DNA of 48,462 nucleotides from Insolitispirillum peregrinum. Lineage in GTDB: Bacteria; Pseudomonadota; Alphaproteobacteria; Rhodospirillales; Rhodospirillaceae. Below are positions 32,353-41,251 of this stretch, one piece after another. A program made the position numbers and the translations under genes. The stretch lies in the NCBI RefSeq assembly GCF_042665255.1, contig NZ_JBHTCD010000033.1; one strand, written 5' to 3'. Under the pieces are notes generated by a model that saw nothing but the letters and a program-made list of their open reading frames with translations, was not told the DNA's origin and made no database searches. Position 1 is the stretch's first letter. Every line of letters starts with the position of its first letter.

Positions 32353-33930
32353 TTAATGGCGGAAGTGACGCATCCCGGTGAAGACCATCGCAAGACCGGC
32401 TTCATCGGCGGCCTTGATCACTTCTTCGTCACGCACACTGCCACCCGGCTGGATCACAGCGGTCGCCCCGGCTTCGGCAGCAGCCAGCAGGCCATCAGCG
32501 AAGGGGAAGAAGGCGTCCGACGCCACCACCGAGCCCTTGGCCCAGCTTTCGGCATCGCCAGCGGTCTTGGCCGCCTGTTCGGCACGGAAGGCGGCGATAC
32601 GCGACGAGTTCACCCGGCTCATCTGCCCGGCCCCCACGCCAACGGTCATCCCGTTGCGGACATAGACGATGGCATTGGACTTGACGTGCTTGCCGACAGT
32701 GAAGGCAAACATCATGTCCTTCAGTTCCTGTTCGGTCGGCTGGCGCCTGGTCACCACCTTCAGCTCGTCGGCGATCAGGCGGTTGTCACGGCCCTGCACC
32801 AGCAGGCCACCGGCCAGGGTCTTGACCAGCAGACCCGACGACTGCGGGTTGGGCAGACCGCCGGTGCGCAGGACGCGCAGGTTCTTTTTGGTGCCGAGAA
32901 TGGCGCGGGCGTCATCGGTGATTTCCGGCGCGATGATCACTTCAAGGAACAGCTTGGCCAGTTCTTCGGCGGTTTCACCGGTCAGCGGCTGGTTGAAGGC
33001 GACGATGCCGCCAAAGGCGCTTTCGGTGTCACAGGAATAGGCCCGCAGATAGGCCTCCTTCTGCGAGCCGCCCAGCGCCACACCGCAGGGGTTGGCATGC
33101 TTGACGATCACGCAGGCGGTGTCCTGGAACTCGGCGACCAGCTCGAATGCCGCGTCGGTGTCGTTCAGGTTGTTGTAGGACAGTTCCTTGCCCTGCAACT
33201 GCTCGGCGCTGGCCACGCCCGGACGGGCTTCGGCATTGGCATAGAACGCCGCCACCTGATGCGGGTTTTCGCCATAGCGCATTTCCTGCCGCAGTTCACC
33301 GGCAAAGGTGATCCGGCGCGGGAAGGTCTCGCCCAGCTGCTCGGCAAACCAGGTGCTGATCGCCGCATCATAGGCACCGGTACGGGCATAGGCGGTTGCG
33401 GCCAGACGACGACGCAGGCCCAGCGTGGTGCCACCGTTGTTGGCCTCCATCTCGGCCTGCACCACCGCGTAGTCTTCGACGTCGACCACCACCGTCACCG
33501 CATCGTGGTTCTTGGAAGCGGCGCGAATCATCGCCGGGCCACCGATGTCGATGTTTTCGATACAGTCATCAAAGGCCGCGCCCTTGGCAACGGTTGCTTC
33601 GAACGGGTACAGGTTGACCACCAGCAGGTCGATCGGCTGAATCTGGTGCTCGGCCATCGCCGCTTCGTGTACGGCGTTGCCGCGAATCCCCAGCAGGCCA
33701 CCGTGCACCTTGGGGTGCAGGGTCTTGACGCGGCCATCGAGCATTTCCGGGAAGCCGGTATAGTCGGCCACTTCGGTCACCGGAATGCCAGCCGCTGCCA
33801 TTGCCTTGGCCGAGCCGCCGGTGGACAGGATTTCAACCCCTTTGCTGGCCAGAAAGCGCGCAAATTCGATCAGACCGGTCTTGTCCGACACGGACAGCAG
33901 AGCGCGGCGAATGGGCATAACAGACGACAT
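32353..33930 (-). CDS. purH: Bifunctional AICAR formyltransferase/IMP cyclohydrolase
   Basis: Predicted protein of 525 residues, the normal length. It does the last two steps of IMP synthesis. The N-terminal cyclohydrolase half shows GRVKTLHPKVHGG (67-79); the formyltransferase half shows the catalytic Lys277-His278 in VKHANPCG and the ending RDEEVIKAADEAG with TGMRHFRH. Start ATG 33930 has AGGAG ten bases upstream; ATG 33918 (MPIRR) is possible. It stands alone, with hairpins after it. Confidence 0.97.
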   Translation of the reverse strand: MSSVMPIRRALLSVSDKTGLIEFARFLASKGVEILSTGGSAKAMAAAGIPVTEVADYTGFPEMLDGRVKTLHPKVHGGLLGIRGNAVHEAAMAEHQIQPIDLLVVNLYPFEATVAKGAAFDDCIENIDIGGPAMIRAASKNHDAVTVVVDVEDYAVVQAEMEANNGGTTLGLRRRLAATAYARTGAYDAAISTWFAEQLGETFPRRITFAGELRQEMRYGENPHQVAAFYANAEARPGVASAEQLQGKELSYNNLNDTDAAFELVAEFQDTACVIVKHANPCGVALGGSQKEAYLRAYSCDTESAFGGIVAFNQPLTGETAEELAKLFLEVIIAPEITDDARAILGTKKNLRVLRTGGLPNPQSSGLLVKTLAGGLLVQGRDNRLIADELKVVTRRQPTEQELKDMMFAFTVGKHVKSNAIVYVRNGMTVGVGAGQMSRVNSSRIAAFRAEQAAKTAGDAESWAKGSVVASDAFFPFADGLLAAAEAGATAVIQPGGSVRDEEVIKAADEAGLAMVFTGMRHFRH

Positions 33931-34076
33931 GGGGCGAAAGCTCCTGTACGTTCAAAACGTGAGACGATGGTGGGACGGAAAAGTGCGCGCGTCATAGCAT
34001 GGACGGCGGGCAATATCCGCAAGAAAATTCGGCAAGGCTGCCATTCCGCGCTGCCCCGGCGGGTTTATCGGCGGGC

Positions 34077-35033
34077 TTACCCGGCCACCGCCGCCGCCAG
34101 CCCCTGCTCGACCGTCTGCGGCGGCACCCAGCCACAGCGCAGTCGCAGCGGCGTGCTGTCGATCACCAGCGAGCCGAGCAGACGGTCAGCCACCGCCCCC
34201 TTGCCCAGCAGACGCAACCCCCAGCGCAGCAAACCGGGCGGCACCGACAGCAGGTGCGGCTGCACCCCCATCACTCGCGCCAGACGGCGAATCAGCTCGG
34301 CGGTGGACAGGTCTTCGCCATCGCTGACCAGAAAGGTCTGACCAGCCGCCGCTGGATGATCGACGGCAACCGCCAGCGCCGACGCCAGATTGGCCAGCGA
34401 GACCAGCGACCGGCGGTTCTCCACCGCCCCCAGCGGCAGCCATGTTCCCCGCCGCACCGCCGCCATCAGGCTGGCAAAGTTGGCCTTCACCCCCGGCCCG
34501 TAAACCAGCGGCGGCCGCACCACCACCCCTTCGAGTCCCGACGTGCGAACCACCGCCCACAGCGCCTGTTCGGCTTCGGCCTTGGAGAGACCATAGGGAT
34601 CGGCAGGGTGCGGTTGATCATCGGCCTGATAGACCTGCCCCGGTCCGGTGCCGTCACCGTTGACCTTGATCGATGACACCAGCACCAGCCGCTGGGCCCC
34701 CGCCTCGACCGCCTGTTCGGCCAGTGCCTGCAAGCTGTCAGCATTGGCGTAGCGAAAGGCCGCCAGCGGATCTTCCGCCGTATCGTTCATCATGTGAACC
34801 CGTGCCGCCAGATGCAGCACCCGCTGACAGCCAGCCAGCGCAGGCCGCCAGTCACAGGCCAGCCCCCGGTTCAAATCCGGCGCCGGTACGGCAACCACCC
34901 CATCGGGCAACGGCCCGGCGGGTGGCTGGCGAACCGCCGCCCGAACCTGCCACCCTGCCGCCAGCAGGGCCGGTATCACCGCCTGCCCGACAAATCCGCT
35001 GGCCCCGGTGACCAGCACTGTTCCCTTGATCAT
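34077..35033 (-). CDS. NAD-dependent epimerase/dehydratase (extended SDR)
   Basis: Predicted protein of 318 residues. Nucleotide motif TGASGFVG (9-16), catalytic Tyr147 and Lys151 (YGLSK), and SSIKVNGDG (120-128). The sequence resembles the WbpV/WreQ-type enzymes that act on UDP-N-acetylquinovosamine precursors, but sugar specificity is inferred only. The ATG overlaps the end of the glycosyltransferase gene by four bases (ATGA), so the two act together in surface polysaccharide synthesis. Confidence 0.88.
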   Translation of the reverse strand: MIKGTVLVTGASGFVGQAVIPALLAAGWQVRAAVRQPPAGPLPDGVVAVPAPDLNRGLACDWRPALAGCQRVLHLAARVHMMNDTAEDPLAAFRYANADSLQALAEQAVEAGAQRLVLVSSIKVNGDGTGPGQVYQADDQPHPADPYGLSKAEAEQALWAVVRTSGLEGVVVRPPLVYGPGVKANFASLMAAVRRGTWLPLGAVENRRSLVSLANLASALAVAVDHPAAAGQTFLVSDGEDLSTAELIRRLARVMGVQPHLLSVPPGLLRWGLRLLGKGAVADRLLGSLVIDSTPLRLRCGWVPPQTVEQGLAAAVAG

Positions 35034-36175
35034 CCCCGTTCTCCTTTAAGCAGGCCGCTATACAGCGCCACCACCGCGGCCCCCACCGCCTGCTCGGAAT
35101 AGATCGTCTCGGCCTGTTGGCGGGCCACGGCTCCCATTTCCCGCCGCAAATCCGGGTCATCGGCCAACCGTTGCAGAGCCTGCGCCAGCGCCCTGGCATC
35201 ACGCGCGGGCACCAGCAGGCCGTTTTCACCGTCCTGGACCAAAGCCCGGCAGCCGGGCACATTGGTACTGATCAGTGGACGACCACAAGCGGCAGCCTCC
35301 AGCAGGGATTTTGGCATTCCCTCGCGGTAACTGGGCAGCACCGCAATATGCGCCCCTGCCCACAAGGTGGCAATGTCATTACGCCGACCAAGGAATTCCA
35401 CCACCCCTTCCTCGGCCCATCCGGCCAGCACCGTTTCGGGGATACAGGCCGGGTTGGCCGGGTCGCGGTCGCCGGCAATCTGCACCCGCAATGGCACCCC
35501 GCTGTCCCGTACCAGCCGGGCGGCGGCCACCAGTTCTCCCAGCCCCTTGTCCCACAGCAACCGCCCGACGAACAGCGCCACCGGCGTTCCCGGCGGCTCG
35601 GGCGTCGGGGTAAAGGCGCTGATATCGACCCCCGAGCCGGGAATCAGTGTCACCGCCTGCGCCGGGACCAGCCCGGCATCGAGGAAATGCTGGCGGTCAT
35701 CCTTGTTCTGCACCAACAGCACCGATCCCGCTCGGCGCAGCAAGAAGCGGAAGGCCGCCGAGATCACCGGTTTCAGAATCCGCGCCTTCAGCGAGCGGGC
35801 GGTAAACACAAACCCCAGCCCGGCCATGGCATTGACCACATTGCCAACCCCGGCCAGCCGGGCCGCCAGCGAGCCGTACAGAACCGGCTTCATCGCCACA
35901 TGGTGCACCAGATCGGGCCGTTCCCGCCGGTACAGCGCCCACAGCTCGGCAATGGCTTTCAGTTCCTGCAATGGATTTTTGCCCTGCCGGTGCAGCTCCC
36001 GCAGTGGGAACAGGCGGAACCCTTCAGCCTCGATGGTTGCGCCATGGCGGTTCACCCGCGTTGCCACCGCCACATCAAATCCCGCTGCCCGGGCAGCCCG
36101 CGCCATCGGCAGACGATGCGAGCAGAAATACCAGTCTTCGGTCACCACAAACAGCAACAGGGGGCGTTTTGACAT
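35030..36175 (-). CDS. Family 4 glycosyltransferase
   Basis: Predicted protein of 381 residues with GT-B fold. The C-terminal half has VALFVGRLLWDKGLGELV, PSYREGMPKSLLEAAACGRP (the EX7E motif that binds the nucleotide sugar) and NGLLVPARD. The N-terminal half has EDWYFCSHRLPMARAARAAG, typical of the CapM/PglA-like group. Likely adds a sugar to an undecaprenyl-linked O-antigen or capsule unit. AAGGA lies upstream of ATG 36175. Coupled to the epimerase gene by a four-base overlap. Confidence 0.9.
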   Translation of the reverse strand: MSKRPLLLFVVTEDWYFCSHRLPMARAARAAGFDVAVATRVNRHGATIEAEGFRLFPLRELHRQGKNPLQELKAIAELWALYRRERPDLVHHVAMKPVLYGSLAARLAGVGNVVNAMAGLGFVFTARSLKARILKPVISAAFRFLLRRAGSVLLVQNKDDRQHFLDAGLVPAQAVTLIPGSGVDISAFTPTPEPPGTPVALFVGRLLWDKGLGELVAAARLVRDSGVPLRVQIAGDRDPANPACIPETVLAGWAEEGVVEFLGRRNDIATLWAGAHIAVLPSYREGMPKSLLEAAACGRPLISTNVPGCRALVQDGENGLLVPARDARALAQALQRLADDPDLRREMGAVARQQAETIYSEQAVGAAVVALYSGLLKGERG

Positions 36176-36205
36176 ACCGCGATGTTCCTTTCTTTTGAAC
36201 CGTCA

Positions 36206-36365
36206 GAGCATTGAGCGAAAAGTGGAAACCGGTTTTCGCAAAGAAAATGCGGCAGAACAAACCAGCATTGAGCGAAAAGTGGGAACCGGTTTTCGCAACA
36301 ACAATGCGACAAAACAAAAGGTTAGAGCAGCGTGCCTGCGTCCGGTTTAACGCACGCTGCTCTAG
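36206..36365. repeat. Palindromic repeat copy B with duplicated first half
   Basis: The first-half unit (GCATTGAGCGAAAAGTGG..., core ACCGGTTTTCGC) occurs twice, beginning at 36208 and 36264, a 56-base period with few differences. The second half follows, with perfect 12-base arms AGAGCAGCGTGC (36324-36335) and GCACGCTGCTCT (36352-36363). Copy A is at 1257-1361. The right end overlaps the divL stop codon. Confidence 0.8.
36311..36363 (-). terminator. Terminator of divL formed by the repeat
   Basis: On the minus strand the 12-base hairpin is followed by CCTTTTGTTTTG. The divL stop codon (36362-36364) forms part of the stem itself. Intrinsic termination right at the gene end is likely. Confidence 0.7.
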
Positions 36366-38824
36366 ACCAGCGGGGACGGATAACGGACAGTGACCGTCGT
36401 TCCCTGCCCGCTCACCGACACCAGCTCTACCGAGCCACCGTGCAGTTCGACAAACCGCTTGACCAGCGCCAGCCCGATTCCGGCCCCGCTGTCCCCCGGT
36501 CCTTCCCGGTTGAAGCGGTCGAACAGGCCCTCCTGCAGGGCGTCGGGGATGCCAATGCCGGTATCGGCCACCGTGAACACCAATTCATCACCATCGCGCA
36601 TCGCCGCCACGATGATCTGGCCGTTTTCCGGGGTGTACTTGATGGCATTGCTCAGCAGATTATAGAGCACCTGCTTCACCCGTGCCTCATCGCCCACCAT
36701 CGCCCCGGTTTCGGGCGGGCAGTCAAAGTTGATGGTCAACCCCTTGCGGCGGACCATTTCCCGCGTCAACCCCAGCACTGCCGCCAGGGCGGCATGCACA
36801 TCAAACGTCGAGCGCGACAGCACCATCTGCCCGGCTTCCAGCGTCACCAGATCGCTGATGTCATCAATCAGCATCACCAGTTGCCGTGCCGTTTCCGCCA
36901 TGTTGCGGGCGTAGTCTTTCTGACGCGGGTTCAGGGTCCCGTAATATTCTTCGGCCAGAATTTCGGCAAAACCTGACAGGGTGGTCAGCGGCGTGCGCAG
37001 TTCATAGGACATGTTGGCCATGAACTGGGTTTTCAGACGATCGGCTTCAGTCAAGGCTTCGGCCCGCTCGCGCAGGGCCTTTTCCACCTGAGCGGTATCG
37101 GACATGTCGAGCAGGGTGAACAGAATGCCGCCGTCCGGCAGCGGTGCCCCCACCGTGTCCAGCGTCGGCCCCCCCGGATGGTTCATCCGGGATTGCCGCA
37201 GGGTGCGGTCCTGTGGCGGAGCAGCCAACTGGCTGCGGATGTCTTCCCACACCGGCGACGAGCGCAGTGCCGGAACGGCCTGTTCCATCACCTGCGTCAG
37301 CGAGGGATGGGCTGAGGCGACATCGTCGGGCAGGCCCCACAGACGGGCAAAGGCCGGATTGCATAGCCGCAGGCGACCGTCGGCCCCGAACACCGCCACC
37401 GCTTCATGCAGATGGTCGATGGTCTCCCGCTGGACGGCAATCAATTCGTTGCGACTGGCTTCCAGCGCCAGACGGTCGGTCACGTCTTCATAGGTTGCCA
37501 GCAAGCCGCCCAGCGGATGCGGGGTCAGCACCCGCCGCAGGGTCTTGCCATCGGGCAGGTGCAGCAGGTCTTCCACCGCTTCCAGCAGCGATTTGAAGCG
37601 CCCCAGTTCGGCGTCCTTGAACGCCGGATAGTCTGCCACCTCGGGCAGCAGGCGGCGGGACCGCTGGGCTTCGAGAATTTCGCCATAGGTCGGGCTGCCC
37701 GCCAGCCAGCTTTCTTCCAGATGCCACAGGCGGGCATAGGCCGTGTTGTGGAAATGCAGCTGACCATCGCCGCCAAAAATGGCAATCGCCGTTCCCAGCC
37801 GGTGCAGCACCATCGCGTGACTGGTGGCTTCCTGTTCCAGCGTCGAGCGCAGGGTTTCCAGCCGGGTCATGTCCTGTGCCAGCCCGACGGTCATCCGCTC
37901 CCCCGCCACGCCGTGATCGGGCAACGGTGTTTCGGTGATTTCCAGCAGTCGCCGCCGCCCGCCCAGCACCACATGCTGGGAGCTTTGCCGCGCCTCGTTC
38001 GAGGCCCGTGCCGCCGAAGCCAGCACCCGCAGTTCCCGCCCGGCGGTCCCGCCCGCCAGCTCGCGCTCTTCGGCCTGCACCTGCTCCAGCGTTTCGGCTT
38101 CGACCGCTGCCAGAAAGGCCCGATTGGCAAAGGTAATGCGCAGGTCGTTGTCGCGCAGCCAGACCGGCGACGGCAGCCGGTCCAGTGCATCATGCAGGTG
38201 CTGGTGCTCGCGCTCCAGAACGGCTGTCCGTTCGCTCAGCAGGGCATAGGCCGCATCTTCGGCGGTGACATCACGCATCCACACCAGATCGGCCAGCGGC
38301 GTCCCGTCATCGGCCACCGCCCGAATCCCCCAGGCGCGGATGTGGCGGGGCTGGGCCAGCAGGGCGGTGCCCCCCTGCCCGGCATCGGCGGACAGGTCCA
38401 GCGTCAGTTCAAAGCCGTCCCCATCACTGCGCAGGCGGCTGACCACCGCCTGCAAGCGGGCGATGGAGGCCGGGACAAAGGCATCAAGGACTTCGGGAAA
38501 AACGGCCCTCTGCCCACCATACAGACCCAGCAACACCGCCAACCGGCGCGAGCATTGCCCTCCGGTCAGCGGATCGTCGTCGCCATCGTCTTCGGTCGGC
38601 ACCACCGACCGTGGCAGATGGAACCAGCCATACCAGCCATCGGGGGCACATTGCAGGCTTTGTTCCAGCATCTGCAGGCGCAGGTCATGCTGCTTTTGCT
38701 CGGCGTCAAAGCGCTTGCGCCGGACCATCGACCACCACAGGGCTCCCAGAACCGCAGCCGAGACTCCGATCAGTTCGACCATCGTCCCGGAGTCACTGGA
38801 AAAAAACGGCATTGCCCCCGGCAT
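36362..38824 (-). CDS. divL: DivL-type sensor kinase homologue with tyrosine in the H-box
   Basis: Predicted protein of 820 residues: one N-terminal membrane helix (about 15-33), then several PAS-like regions (about 55-185, 205-325, 335-450 and 465-580), and a C-terminal kinase core. The dimerisation box reads NMSYELRTPL, with Tyr607 where histidine kinases have His. The ATPase boxes are intact: N (YNLLSNAIKYTPENG), G1 (DTGIGIP) and G2 (GAGIGLALVKRF). This is the hallmark of DivL, which in Caulobacter controls CckA together with the DivK regulator. Gene identity is inferred from the tyrosine plus PAS layout. The stop lies within a palindromic repeat; folC precedes it by 18 bases. Confidence 0.85.
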   Translation of the reverse strand: MPGAMPFFSSDSGTMVELIGVSAAVLGALWWSMVRRKRFDAEQKQHDLRLQMLEQSLQCAPDGWYGWFHLPRSVVPTEDDGDDDPLTGGQCSRRLAVLLGLYGGQRAVFPEVLDAFVPASIARLQAVVSRLRSDGDGFELTLDLSADAGQGGTALLAQPRHIRAWGIRAVADDGTPLADLVWMRDVTAEDAAYALLSERTAVLEREHQHLHDALDRLPSPVWLRDNDLRITFANRAFLAAVEAETLEQVQAEERELAGGTAGRELRVLASAARASNEARQSSQHVVLGGRRRLLEITETPLPDHGVAGERMTVGLAQDMTRLETLRSTLEQEATSHAMVLHRLGTAIAIFGGDGQLHFHNTAYARLWHLEESWLAGSPTYGEILEAQRSRRLLPEVADYPAFKDAELGRFKSLLEAVEDLLHLPDGKTLRRVLTPHPLGGLLATYEDVTDRLALEASRNELIAVQRETIDHLHEAVAVFGADGRLRLCNPAFARLWGLPDDVASAHPSLTQVMEQAVPALRSSPVWEDIRSQLAAPPQDRTLRQSRMNHPGGPTLDTVGAPLPDGGILFTLLDMSDTAQVEKALRERAEALTEADRLKTQFMANMSYELRTPLTTLSGFAEILAEEYYGTLNPRQKDYARNMAETARQLVMLIDDISDLVTLEAGQMVLSRSTFDVHAALAAVLGLTREMVRRKGLTINFDCPPETGAMVGDEARVKQVLYNLLSNAIKYTPENGQIIVAAMRDGDELVFTVADTGIGIPDALQEGLFDRFNREGPGDSGAGIGLALVKRFVELHGGSVELVSVSGQGTTVTVRYPSPLV

Positions 38825-38842
38825 GGTCTGCCCTCGCCCCTG

Positions 38843-40177
38843 TTACTGGTTGTCCGCCAACACCGTACCCGCCAGATACAACGATCCGCAAATCAAAACC
38901 CGCCGCGGAGAGTCGCCTGCCGTTTGCCGCAAGGCCTCCAGCGCCGCCGTCACGCTGTCACAGACCGCCACATCGGCAATGCCTGCCTGCTGCCCCGCCG
39001 TCGCCACCAGTTCGGGCGACTTGGCGTTTGGTTCCTGTGGGACCGGCACCGCCCGCAGGCGGTCAACCTGCGCGGCCAGCGGGCGGAAAAAGCCTTCGGC
39101 GTCCTTGGGGCCCATCATCCCCATGATCATGTCCAGCGGCTGATCGGCCCAGCGCGGCAAAAAGCCCGCCAGCATCGCCCCCGCCTGCGGATTGTGCGCC
39201 CCATCGAGCCACAGTTCCCACCCGGCAGGCAGGGCATCGACCAACGGCCCCCGGGTCAGCCGCTGCATGCGCGCGGGCCAGGACACCGTGCGCATGCCGG
39301 TGGCCAGAGCCTCCAGCGCCGGGGTCAGGGATGCACCGGTGCGGGGATCGCGGGCCACCTCCAGCGCCGCCAGCGCCACCCCGGCGTTGGCAATCTGGTG
39401 ATCGCCCAGCAGGGCGGGCAGCGGCAGGCGCCACGGCGCGCCACCGGCAATCGGGCTGTACACCAGCTGATCGTCCTCGACCCCCACCCGGAACGCTTCG
39501 CCCGCCACCGCCAGCGGCACCTGACGCTGCGCGGCCATCGCCCGCAGGACAGCACCGGCTTCGGGCACCTGTACCGCACTGACACAGGGGGTGCCGGTCT
39601 TGATGATGTGGGCCTTTTCCGTCGCAATCGCCGCCACCGTCGGCCCGAGGAACTGTTCATGGTCCAGCCCGATCGGGGTCAGCACCGTCGCCGCCGGACG
39701 TGCCACCACGTTGGTGGCATCCAGCCGCCCGCCCAGACCGGTTTCCAGAATCAGCACATCGGCGGGAACCTCGGCAAAGGCGGCAAAGGCGGCGCAGGTG
39801 GTGACCTCGAAAAAGGTGATCGGCTGCCCTTCGTTGACCGTCTCGATCCGTTCCAGCAGATCGGCCAGCGCGCCGTCAGAGATCATTTCCCCCGCCAGCG
39901 TGATGCGCTCGTTGAACCGCACCAGATGGGGCGAGATATAGCTGTGCACCCGCAACCCGGCCGCCGTCAGGCAGGCACGCAGATAGGCCACCGTCGAGCC
40001 TTTGCCGTTGGTTCCGGCGATGTGGATCACCGGCGGCAGCCGATCCTGCGGATTGCCCAGCGCCGCCAGCAGCCGCCAGACCCGATCCAGCGACAGGTCA
40101 ATCAGTTTGGGATGCAGCAGGCCCAGACGGTCCAGCGCAGCCGCAGCCCGCCGGGCCGCCAGAGACGAAGAAGTCAA
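38843..40177 (-). CDS. folC: Folylpolyglutamate/dihydrofolate synthase
   Basis: Predicted protein of 444 residues. It adds glutamate to folates and joins dihydropteroate to glutamate. P-loop GTNGKGS (55-61), ISPHLVRFNERI, LETGLGGRLDATN, the TEKAHIIKTG block with the carbamylated lysine, and LWLDGAHNPQAG. ATG start at 40177. A strong terminator separates it from accD, so it needs its own promoter or readthrough. divL follows 18 bases later. Confidence 0.95.
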   Translation of the reverse strand: MTSSSLAARRAAAALDRLGLLHPKLIDLSLDRVWRLLAALGNPQDRLPPVIHIAGTNGKGSTVAYLRACLTAAGLRVHSYISPHLVRFNERITLAGEMISDGALADLLERIETVNEGQPITFFEVTTCAAFAAFAEVPADVLILETGLGGRLDATNVVARPAATVLTPIGLDHEQFLGPTVAAIATEKAHIIKTGTPCVSAVQVPEAGAVLRAMAAQRQVPLAVAGEAFRVGVEDDQLVYSPIAGGAPWRLPLPALLGDHQIANAGVALAALEVARDPRTGASLTPALEALATGMRTVSWPARMQRLTRGPLVDALPAGWELWLDGAHNPQAGAMLAGFLPRWADQPLDMIMGMMGPKDAEGFFRPLAAQVDRLRAVPVPQEPNAKSPELVATAGQQAGIADVAVCDSVTAALEALRQTAGDSPRRVLICGSLYLAGTVLADNQ

Positions 40178-40197
40178 AACGGATCACCCCACACGAT

Positions 40198-40243
40198 AAA
40201 AAAACACCATGCGCCTGTCTGGATGTCAGCCAGGCGCATGGTG
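40198..40243 (-). terminator. Strong terminator between accD and folC
   Basis: Perfect 13-base arms CACCATGCGCCTG (40205-40217) and CAGGCGCATGGTG (40231-40243), followed on the minus strand by seven T. It sits 42 bases after the accD stop and 20 bases before the folC ATG. Confidence 0.9.
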
Positions 40244-40285
40244 CAGCACGCGACGGTCATGCCGGGAACGGCATGGCGTCGGATG

Positions 40286-41239
40286 TTATGCATCCGGAGC
40301 CGGCGGCGGCAGGATTTCGGCCCCTTTCGACCGTCCTGCGCTGTCGGCTTCGGCACCGCGACGCGGCAGGGTCACCACTTCGCCCACCGGGCCCCGGTTG
40401 CGCAGCAGGCCCAGCAAACGCCCCAGCGTCTCCTTCAGGTCATGACGCCGCACCACCATGTCCACCATCCCGTGGTCGCGCAGGTATTCGGCGCTCTGGA
40501 AGCCTTCGGGCAGCTTTTCACGGATGGTGTTTTCAATCACCCGCGCCCCGGCAAAGCCGATCAGCGCGCCCGGTTCGGCAATCTGGATGTCACCCAGCAT
40601 CGCAAAGCTGGCCGTCACCCCACCAGTGGTGGGGTCGGTCAGCAGCACGATGTAGGGCAGACCATGTTCCTTGACCCGTTCGACGGCAACCGTGCTGCGC
40701 GCCATCTGCATCAGGGACAGAATGCCTTCCTGCATGCGGGCACCGCCCGAGGCCGGAATGACCAGCAGCGGCGAATCCTGCACCACCGCCAGTTCGGCAG
40801 CGGCCACCAGGCCTTCGCCGACCGCCATCCCCATCGACCCACCCATGAACGAGAAGTCAAAGGCGGCAACCACCACGTCCTGCCCGTTGATCTGACCGCT
40901 GGCAACGATAATGCCATCGGTTTCCCCGGTCTTGCTGCGGGCTTCCTTCAGACGCGACTGATAGGTTTTCAGGTCTTTGAACTTCAGCGGGTCTTCGGCC
41001 ACCTTCGGCAGCTCGATCCGCTTGTAGGCACCGCCGTCAAACAGCAGTTCCAGACGCGCCTTGAGACCAAGGCGCATGTGATGTCCACAGTGCGGGCAAA
41101 CGCGCAGGTTCTTTTCCAGTTCACGGTGGAAAATCATGTGCTCGCAGGCCGGACACTTATCCCACAGGTTTTCCGGCACCTCGCGCGGGCGCACGAGCTG
41201 CTGGATCTTGGGACGGACAAAGTTGGTCAGCCAGTTCAT
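40286..41239 (-). CDS. accD: Acetyl-CoA carboxylase, carboxyltransferase beta subunit
   Basis: Predicted protein of 317 residues. With AccA it transfers the carboxyl group from biotin to acetyl-CoA for fatty-acid synthesis. The N-terminal zinc ribbon is Cys29, Cys32, Cys48 and Cys51 (CPAC/CPHC). Conserved blocks are FMGGSMGMAVGE, PASGGARMQEG and DPTTGGVTASFAMLGD. A Pro-rich tail ends the protein. It follows trpA by 12 bases, the common order trpF-trpB-trpA-accD-folC. Confidence 0.97.
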   Translation of the reverse strand: MNWLTNFVRPKIQQLVRPREVPENLWDKCPACEHMIFHRELEKNLRVCPHCGHHMRLGLKARLELLFDGGAYKRIELPKVAEDPLKFKDLKTYQSRLKEARSKTGETDGIIVASGQINGQDVVVAAFDFSFMGGSMGMAVGEGLVAAAELAVVQDSPLLVIPASGGARMQEGILSLMQMARSTVAVERVKEHGLPYIVLLTDPTTGGVTASFAMLGDIQIAEPGALIGFAGARVIENTIREKLPEGFQSAEYLRDHGMVDMVVRRHDLKETLGRLLGLLRNRGPVGEVVTLPRRGAEADSAGRSKGAEILPPPAPDA

Positions 41240-41251
41240 ACACTGGGCTCC

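Noticed and set aside
32356..34341. Plus-strand open frame of 661 codons
   Set aside because: Antisense to purH and the end of the epimerase gene.
31190..36175. A quorum-sensing gene pair
   Set aside because: Only the LuxR receptor is present; no LuxI-type synthase was found on either strand.
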